Positions 57,219 through 64,000 of a DNA stretch of 64,000 nt are shown one piece after another. This DNA is from Diphasiastrum complanatum. Taxonomy: Eukaryota; Streptophyta; Lycopodiopsida; Lycopodiales; Lycopodiaceae. Under the pieces are notes generated by a model. It made no database searches. It had not been told where the DNA came from and saw only the letters and a program-made list of their open reading frames with translations. Position 1 is the stretch's first letter; each line of letters begins with the position of its first letter. Location: positions 29,286,340 to 29,350,339 of the forward strand of contig CM055111.1 in the NCBI GenBank assembly GCA_029204225.1. The letters run 5' to 3'. The translations under genes were made by a program, and so were the position numbers.

Positions 57219-57801
57219 ATGCAATTACGAACGAAACGAACGTTAACTGAAAGACATAGAATCGTGAAAGAAAATGTTTTCCAGAAGAAAAGAAAACAAT
57301 TTATGCCATATGTCGAACGATGGTTTAAAATAAAAGAATATCAAGATGTCTGGAGAACGCTTTGTATGGAGATTATCGGACAAATGAAATGTTGTTCTAC
57401 ATGTGGAATTACAAATTTCTTAAAAAAAGAACATAATAAGAAGTTTCAAAATTCGAATGAAAACGTCTCACCTTATGCAATAGCTAATACTTTTTTATGG
57501 AAATATACATATACAGATGAGGAACAAAAACAGTGGTACTTATCCAGATCGAATAAAATACATAGTATTTTCTTCGCCTGTGTATCTACGTTCTCTTTTT
57601 AAGATTGACGTGTCACATTTACAATTGTTATTCATAACAGATATTTTAGTAGATGTGACTCGACGCATAAACTCGTTCGTGATAGGACAACTTGAAAAAA
57701 GATCGCTTTTCGACAATCTGATTGCTTGCAATTTGAATAGATATACGAATGATAAACTCAAACTAACACCTGCAGATCATCCAACACGCACAAGTAATTA
57801 A
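57219..57801 (+). pseudogene. Unknown gene in the AT-rich island, two overlapping frames
   Basis: Frame 1 (57219-57602) starts MQLRTKRTLTERHRIVKE, contains CCSTCG and PYAIANTFLWKYTYTDEEQK, and loses its protein-like character after about 57530. Frame 2 (+1, about 57530-57801) then carries on with DRIKYIVFSSPVYLRSLFKI, VDVTRRINSFVIGQLEKRSL and LTPADHPTRTSN. Read together they suggest one protein of about 190 residues broken by a single frameshift, real or programmed. I know no family with these motifs. Confidence 0.4.
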
Positions 57802-57937
57802 TATTGACAATATGATCTGATTCTATGACATCTGAATCTTTGTGACACATTACTTGATTATTTCTTATTTTAGAAATATCATATCCAAAATATTTCATTT
57901 TTAATTTTCCAATTGTACTTGAAAGCAGAGATCCGAT

Positions 57938-58608
57938 ATGGCATTACAAGAACTTACAGAGGCTCAAAAGATACATTGTTATGAATATTATGAATTATTT
58001 TTTAGACTCGAATAAAATACCTAACAAAAATAACGCTTTTAACTATTCAGAATTCGTAATTTAATTCTAATAACGACTTTTATGGTGAAAACTTTTACAA
58101 GCTTTTCCGAAAACTAAAAGAAGAAACTCAACAACCGCAAGCTTCGACGTCTAAAGATATTGAAGAATTGCAAATATATCCTACGACGCGACAAATATTC
58201 CTATTGAATGCTTGCGGAATCGATCCGGAACAATACAAAGACGAGTTTCAAAATAGTTATACTATGAGCACATATATCACAACACATAAACGTGCAAGAG
58301 AAACCTATGTACATGAACATCACGGAGATCCTATAGAAGGTAACAAATCACCTCTATTTTTATTTATTTATTTTCCATTCTATTCTTTTACTTTATCACA
58401 TTAAACATATAAAAATCATATTACTTTTATAACATATTTAAAATTTGCAGGATTTTTGAAACACTTTCATAAACCATTTTTTATTCTGATCCCGGATTTG
58501 ATCAAGACGAACAAGACGACGATACAACATTTCGAGGCGCACTTTGACAAAAGTTATTATGCAATTCGTAACCTATATTTCAGTTACAACATTGCTTTTC
58601 CAAATTGA
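57938..58608 (+). CDS. Unknown gene with a 111-nt intron
   Basis: A start at 57938 gives MALQELTEAQKIHCYEYYEL, followed by frame changes (SNKIPNKNNAFNYSEFVI; then DFYGENFYKLFRKLKEE from 58075). From there the frame is open through TRQIFLLNACGIDPEQYKDE and TYVHEHHGDPIEG to a donor GAAG|GTAACA at 58339/58340. Intron 58340-58450 ends ATTTGCAG. Splicing in phase 1 gives GFLKHFHKPFFILIPDLIKT to the stop at 58606-58608, adding 52 residues with no stop. The 5' part needs a further intron or is damaged. Function unknown. Confidence 0.45.
58340..58450 (+). other. Predicted intron, 111 nt
   Basis: GTAACAAATC...TAAAATTTGCAG, T-rich. Removal extends the upstream frame by 52 codons to a stop 6 nt before the next ATG. 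Confidence 0.6.
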
Positions 58609-58614
58609 AAAACC

Positions 58615-58803
58615 ATGTCTCGAATAGAATTAAATTGTATTAACACAGATTTAGGGAGACAACTTGGCCATCTCTCTGACACCGGAGTTCGACTAACAGA
58701 TGGTCCTATCACAATTGAAAACGTTCTGAAAATCTTAGAACAAGAAACTACCAACAAGTCGATTACGATGACAATTGACACGCATCAAGTTCATGTCTTT
58801 TAA
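58615..58803 (+). CDS. Small 62-residue ORF, unknown
   Basis: MSRIELNCINTDLGRQLGHL ... TIENVLKILEQETTNKSITM ... HQVHVF. It starts 6 nt after the previous stop, and its TAA overlaps an ATG (TAATG). Such packing is unusual for plant nuclear genes. No domain recognised. Confidence 0.45.
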   Translation: MSRIELNCINTDLGRQLGHLSDTGVRLTDGPITIENVLKILEQETTNKSITMTIDTHQVHVF

Positions 58804-58880
58804 TGATTTTACTACTCAATTTGTTTACAATGCATACACAAATGTAAATACAACCTTGCAACTAACAAATAACAAGTGAT

Positions 58881-59355
58881 AACTCTCGAATCTCCACAAC
58901 CGATATCACAACGATCTTCTTCTAGCAAAGAGATATGGCAAATTAACGGTATTTTTTTGCTCTAAATAGATCTTCTTGTCATTTTCTTCGCAGGATCTGA
59001 CATCGCCACCACCACCGAAACGCCTACGAGACAGTTCTTCACAATCTACGAGATAGTCTCGCGAATAGGCAAATTAATTTACATCGGCCAAATAACAGAT
59101 TTTGATAGACGCATGCGACAACATGCTCGTAGACCACCGAAAAGAATGATCTACGACAAGACTCGTGGCGAATTCTTTGATCATTATGAAGCTCAGATAT
59201 TAGAAATTGTTAATGACTGTTCAATTGTAGATAGATTAGAAAAAGTCTATATCAAAATGTTTGGATCTCAGAAAATGCAAGTTTGTAATAACTTAAATAG
59301 TCGTCCACCGCTCTCGTGTAAATATTGGTATTTGAAATGTCGATCTTATATTTGA
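58881..59355 (+). CDS. GIY-YIG endonuclease domain protein, with a 45-nt intron
   Basis: Exon 1 is open from about 58879 (ITLESPQPISQRSSSSKEIW) to a donor at 58948/58949. Intron 58949-58993 ends TTCGCAG. Phase-1 joining gives NGSDIATTTETPTRQFFTIY, and the frame runs to the stop at 59353-59355. The GIY-YIG fold is visible: FFTIYEIVSRIGKLIYIGQI (GIY..YIG positions as IYE...YIG), DRRMRQHARR with the conserved Arg and His, HYEAQILEIV, and DRLEKVYIKMFGS with the catalytic Glu, then CNNLNSRP with the conserved Asn. Such domains cut DNA in mobile introns, phages, large DNA viruses and Penelope elements. No RT is adjacent. The true start codon is not clear and may lie upstream beyond another small intron. 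Confidence 0.65.
58949..58993 (+). other. Predicted intron, 45 nt
   Basis: GTATTTTTTTGCTC...ATTTTCTTCGCAG. It is shorter than is usual for plant introns. Both it and the 58340 intron are phase 1. Confidence 0.5.
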
Positions 59356-59938
59356 AAATTTTTGGCACATTTTATCATTTCGCAATCTTAATATAAATTC
59401 ATATCTTTAGTTCAGCTACCTATGCATTCTTCTACGATATTTTGAATAACTTCATATTTTTTCTTTCAAACTCAATTGAACAACATTGCCATTAGCACTG
59501 AAAATTACTTACAAGATATATTCAGTTACTAATTGTTCCAATTTCGACATTGTTCTTTATCAGCTTCCATTTGAAATATTTTTATCTTCTAAAAAAATCG
59601 CAGAACACATTTTTGTAATTACTAACTATCTGATTACAGATACGTTTTTGAAAATCACATTCTTATGATTACTAAACACATAAATAATGCTTTTCTAGTT
59701 CGTTATTTCATGTCTCTTTTTAAAATGCAAGTTTTTTTAATCTACAAAATAACAATATGAAACATGCATAGATTGAATATGAAACGCAGATAAATCGAAT
59801 ACAAAATTCAATCATGATTACGACATGCGCTTCGCTTTTTACAATGGTTGTTTGACTGGAATCGGGACAAAATTGCGTAGCTGGTTCCTTTTTATGATAC
59901 ATGGTGAACAAAATAACTAGGAGAATTTTTGTGAATGC
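59356..59938. other. AT-rich tail of the island, no gene
   Basis: Short frames only, in both directions, with no domains. Confidence 0.5.
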
Positions 59939-60190
59939 TTACAAATGATAACACAAATGACCATACCTCTCGTGCCAAAGCTTGTCCTGACTAGAATCCC
60001 TTGCTGACAAGGCCTCTTGGCTAGGAATGGCTGTGTCAAGCTTGTAAAGACCACCTTCTTGCATTCCCTTGGCTACCACCTTGAAGCTTTGATCTTTGTC
60101 TTTTACCAAATAGGTAGATTTGTCAAACTCCACCAACATGTTCGTTTGGTAATGGCACCAACAGATAGCAAGTTCTTAGCCCACTAGCTC
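59939..60190 (-). pseudogene. Copia protease-integrase junction fragment (family of K)
   Basis: The minus strand gives NLLSVGAITK, then MLVEFDKSTYLVKDKDQSFK, VVAKGMQEGGLYKLDTAIPS and LWHERYGHLCYH. This is the segment between protease and the integrase zinc finger, closely like element K at 63.2-63.4 kb on the other strand. It abuts the right edge of the AT-rich island. Confidence 0.82.
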
Positions 60191-62281
60191 CTCACTATCA
60201 GAAGGTGCTCGAGCTTTCTTGGACCACTCGACCATTGGGGGTATTAATCCTTACTGTACTTTAGTATGGTCACCACCCGAAGTGTCACTGTATTGATTAT
60301 GAATTTACATCTATAAGCCCGACATTTCTCTTGATAGGATAGTGGGTTACGTCTAGCCTTTACTAGGAAAGTGATTGTACATTTGAGACAAATTGATCGG
60401 TTGGGAGAATACTGAGACCTCTCACACTTCCAAGTGCTTTTTCATACTATTTATAAAGCAAGATCATGTGATAGTTACTCAACATCGTTGTGATGAAAGG
60501 ATTTGCACAAACACACTAAGTACTGTTAGTGACACATACTTTACACCATCTCCGACCATATTCCTAGGGGCCTGAAAAACCTCTATTGGTGGGACGACGA
60601 GCACAAGGTGGTCGAGATGGCCATTAGGATTGGAAGCGGCCTTTCCTCAATCACTCACATAAGGGTAGTGTAGGCCTCCTTCCTCTTTTAGGGCCTTCTG
60701 ACGAGACCAATCCCCATTCAAAACAACTCCTAACAGTGTGTTATGGTTAATTCACAAAAAGTTACTCCTATTAGAAAATCAATAACATTCTTATTGTGCA
60801 ATTTAGTGCATGATTGTCAATTTGGGAAGATATTGCTAGATGCTATGTTAAAACTTGTGCTAGAACAGTTTATTGTGCATGCATAATCCCGATAGATACA
60901 CCATATGCTTGCTGTATTGAGGTTTATCTAGCATACTTAAATCAATAAATAAAACATAGGCATATTGAGGAAATTTGTCTGGTGACAATTGTTTGTGAGT
61001 TAATAAGTCATCTTTTTTTATGGTTATCATATTGAAAAAAAGGTGTTTGAATGTGGAAAATACTTTCATGTCATTGTAAACACCTACACCTGGAAATTTA
61101 CCATTTTCGTTATTCTTACTTGGTTAGATGCATATCATTTGGTTAGGTAAACCTATAATGTGAATGTTATTCACCAATACTATTTGTTTATTAGAGTATC
61201 TCTAGTTATACACATACATTATGAATATGCATTATTCACTATGCCTGGTGTGTACGAGATACATATAACCAATACAGTGATTCAAATATCTACTTGGATG
61301 CTTGTTTAGATTGATTGTAATATTTTGTGATTTGGTTTTTTTGTAGCATATACTGTTTTTGGCTGTAAATAATTTTTTTTTTTAGAAAAGGTATCTAGAA
61401 TAATTTTGATTATGTATTGAGTAAGAACCCAGAAAACCATTATGATGTGGGACAACTACTTGGGATTGGAACAAGTATCTTGATGAGATTCTAAATTGAT
61501 ATGATCGGTGACATTGTAACTGAGCAAGCAACATTTTTGGTTAGTTATATTTTTGAAATTTGAAACTTTGCTTGATTACAATTCTTTTGATCATTCTGAA
61601 TCCAATGGCTACATGGATAAAGCTAATTAAATAGACTATGGAGAAAACAATTAGAGAATATGTCTAGCATGAGCAATCAAAATAAAAAATGATACCTCGT
61701 TGATTGCGTTTATAATAGGCACTCTTAACAGTTCAGAGAATTGAATCTTTAACTTACTAAATTGAATCTTTAGCTTATTATTTGACCTTCTAGAAGGAAC
61801 CATAGTCCATCCGATATTCAATCAACTTAAGTTGAGCTTACACAGGAGGCATATTATGGGATTAATTGATGACTTGGGTTTAAAAAAGTAATCCTTCTTC
61901 ATGTATGCTTAGTGTACTCGATAAAGTGTTAGATAATAGAGACAAGACATTGAAAATTAGTCTTGTTACAAAGCACTTGTTACATTGAAAAGGAAGAACT
62001 AAAGATGATGACCCTTGGGAGTCTATTGAGAGTTTAAAGAGAAATATCTCTGACTTCCATGTTTTAGGACATAAATGTTTTTAAGGAAAGAAGAATGGTA
62101 TGTCCTTGGTTATGGACCTAACTAGCCTATGACATGGGGTAGGGAAGTCTCGATAATGGTAGAGTGAGTCTCTGTGGTTCGTGGAACTCTTGGTGCTCTC
62201 TTGGCTTCTCCCTTTGTGATGATGCTTTATTGCATAGGGAGAAGGATCTTTGCTAGATATTGTCTATTGGATGGGAGGATT
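60191..62281. other. No gene seen
   Basis: AT-rich, scattered short frames, no domain on either strand. Confidence 0.5.
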
Positions 62282-62694
62282 TGTTGAAATATAATGCCTA
62301 TTTTTCCCTTTTGGCTTGTATACTTGTGACTTGTAAGTTGTACATAAGAAAGGGGGGTAAATCTTAATGTACATGGTACAACCCACTTATGCTAATTAGG
62401 CAAGTAGTGACAAGTAGGTTAAAAGACCCATGCGGGTCTAGAGCTAGAACAATAATGATGCCACCTCATATGTTCCATCATAGCATGTACATGTGTGGCC
62501 CCAAGATCTTTTGGTCTTGAGGGATTTCGCCCTCCTCTAATTTGAATTTCATTATGTTGGAATCATCTTCAGTTCTCCTATGCTCTTGTTCTCTCTTGCT
62601 TTCATCTTCTACTCCATAGTTGGTTTTCTAAATCTTTCATGGTGTGCTTTCTATGTTGTTTTGATACTCCATAGCTAGGCCTTGAATTTTGTCA
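62282..62694 (+). repeat. Probable 5' LTR of element K
   Basis: The right end TTTTGTCA directly precedes the PBS. The left end is placed at TGTTGAAATATAATG (62282) on TG alone, so the length of 413 bp is tentative. Confidence 0.55.
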
Positions 62695-62706
62695 TGGTAT
62701 CAGAGC
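62695..62706 (+). promoter_or_regulatory. Primer-binding site of K
   Basis: TGGTATCAGAGC after TTTTGTCA. Confidence 0.88.
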
Positions 62707-62819
62707 AGGTTGTGGTGTTTGTGATGTGGGAAAGCAAGAACTAGATTTCTGATCAATTTTCAAGAAAGTTCTAGATCCGCCGACCTAAAATTTGGGCACC
62801 CTTTCTATAGGAGAAGGGG

Positions 62820-64000
62820 AATTGCTATTACTATGGTAAGTATGGTCACTTTGCTTTTGAGTGTAGGAAGAAGCTTGGAGATCAAAAGAAGCGCACAAGG
62901 AAGTAAGCAGGAAAATGTTGTAGAGAGTGTTGCAAAAGAGGAGCAGAATGACATAAGGCAAGTTGAGTTATTTTCTATTGCATTGGCCTCGCAAGCTACG
63001 TTAGGTGGTTGGTATATTGACTCAGGGGCTTCAAAGCACATGAACCATCATTAGGGATTGGTTTGATACCTTTGTGGATTGGTGATGGACAAGAAGTGTG
63101 CCTAGGAGACAACTCAACACACAAGGTCAAGGAAAAGGGCACAGTTTCTGTAAAACTTCCATTAGGAGAAGTCAAAGTCATATATGTAACAGGACTTGCT
63201 AAAAATCTTCTTTCAGTAGGAGCTATCGCTCAACAAAATATGAAAGTAGAATTTGATGCTACTTCTTGTCTTGTATTGGATTTGAGTGATAACATGAAGG
63301 TTGTGGCCAAAGGATTGTAGGGAGATAATCTATACAAACTGTACACTTCTATTCCTAGTCGGCATGCTTAGTAGCAAAAGGAGGTGATATGGATAGGTTG
63401 TGGCACGAGAGGTATAGACATCTTGGCTACCAAAGTATGCAGGTGCTGAACCAACATCATATGGTGGAGGGGCTTCTAGCCATGAAGCCAAGCTCTTCAG
63501 TGTGTGAGAGGCTGCGGTATGGGAAAGCAGCAAAGACAAAAATGAAAGCACCACCAGGGCAGCAAGTATACTTGAATTGGTTCATTTAGATTTGTGTTGG
63601 CTGACCTTCATTGATAACTTCTCACACAATTTGGGTTTATTTCTTGAGACAAAAATCTAAAGCATTCAAGCACTTTGTGCATTTCAAAGCTTTGGTAAAA
63701 AAGCAATCTGGAAAGAAGATATAGATGCTCAGGTCAGATGGACGTGGAAGTTACATTAGCATGGAATTTAAGGAATTTTGTAAGGCAAGTGGAATCAAAA
63801 GGTAGCTTATTGCTCCAGAGAAAGAACCAAACTATTGTGGAGTGTGCAAGGTGCATGCTCAAGGCAATCTTTTTGGGGCGAGGCAATGCACACAACGGTG
63901 TTTCTTTTGATAGAAGTCCAACTAAGGCCGTGGAAGACAAGACTCCAAAAGAGCCGACATTAAGCCCAAAGCAGGCACTTTGCGAGTGTTTGGTTGCATG
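62820..64000 (+). pseudogene. Element K: copia zinc knuckle, protease and integrase, runs off the window
   Basis: Gag is deleted, so only about 110 bp separates the PBS from the zinc knuckle CYYYGKYGHFAFEC (second Cys is Tyr). Frames then give protease GGWYIDSGASKHM (intact DSG), TGLAKNLLSVGAIAQ and VVAKGL followed by a stop. The integrase finger LWHERYRHLGYQSM, TFIDNFSH and LRSDGRGSYISMEFKEFCKA follow in broken frames, then VFGCM at the edge. The integrase core DNGGEY reads DGRGSY. The element continues beyond 64000. Confidence 0.88.

Larger units (their letters stand above)
55000..59930. mobile_element. AT-rich island with compact foreign-looking genes
   Basis: From about 55.0 to 59.9 kb the base composition turns strongly AT-rich. 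Retrotransposon text disappears and short ORFs with Ile/Asn/Lys/Tyr-rich codons are packed closely (6-nt and -1-nt spacings at 58.6-58.8 kb). Two frames are rescued by short introns. A GIY-YIG nuclease is the only recognisable domain. This fits an inserted virus-like or other foreign element better than plant host sequence. No terminal repeats were found by eye. Confidence 0.5.

Noticed and set aside
13918-59355. One Penelope-like element joining the RT fragment and the GIY-YIG gene
   Set aside because: They are 45 kb apart with different composition and many elements between, so there is no support for a shared origin.

Overview
The window reads as nuclear DNA of a land plant with a large, repeat-rich genome. 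The evidence is many Ty1/copia LTR retrotransposon remnants whose primer-binding sites read TGGTATCAGAGC (initiator-Met tRNA type), a hAT/DUF659 transposase of plant type, Ty3/gypsy fragments, long CT/GA and CA microsatellites, and very low density of intact host genes. The species cannot be fixed from the sequence. Some features, such as an RT-like fragment and a GIY-YIG gene in an AT-rich island, make me lean weakly to a non-seed plant, but that is inference.

Layout. 0-2.7 kb: decayed hAT transposase (minus). 2.7-6.8 kb: mostly non-coding, with one possible terminal exon of an unrecognised gene (4076-4253) followed by a tandem duplication of about 0.5 kb and other short repeats. 6.83-10.5 kb: the only long intact host-like gene, a 1222-residue, low-complexity protein of unknown function (minus), with a GA-rich 5' flank. 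11.2-11.5 kb: GC-rich degenerate minisatellite. 13.3-14.7 kb: a Ty3/gypsy RT fragment and a separate unusual RT-like pseudogene.

16.3-36.7 kb is a nested copia cluster. Element J (minus) is split by element A (minus). A is split by D (plus), D by E (plus), and E by B (plus). B (25239-30728) is young and complete: LTRs 653/654 bp with about 15 differences, TGATT target duplication, PBS and PPT. Element F (minus, same family as D) abuts the cluster. B, E and A share an unusual design. They keep gag, zinc knuckle and protease, but integrase is absent and the RT/RNase H part is reduced to relics flanking a conserved, unrecognised segment kept open over hundreds of codons. This is the strongest candidate for an undescribed non-autonomous retrotransposon family.

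37-46 kb: a gypsy protease fragment, a hairpin/direct-repeat block, and three decayed copia elements (G, H, I), with a 33-base G run and about 93 bp of (CA)n. 46.3-47.15 kb: a large imperfect palindrome with tRNA-like promoter boxes in its spacer. 47-55 kb: non-coding with scattered short duplications and an LTR remnant. 55.0-59.9 kb: an AT-rich island unlike its surroundings, holding compact small ORFs, two short GT-AG introns (111 and 45 nt) that restore reading frames, and a GIY-YIG nuclease with its key residues intact. It looks like a foreign or virus-like insertion. 59.9-64 kb: two copia remnants of one family, the last (K) running off the right edge.
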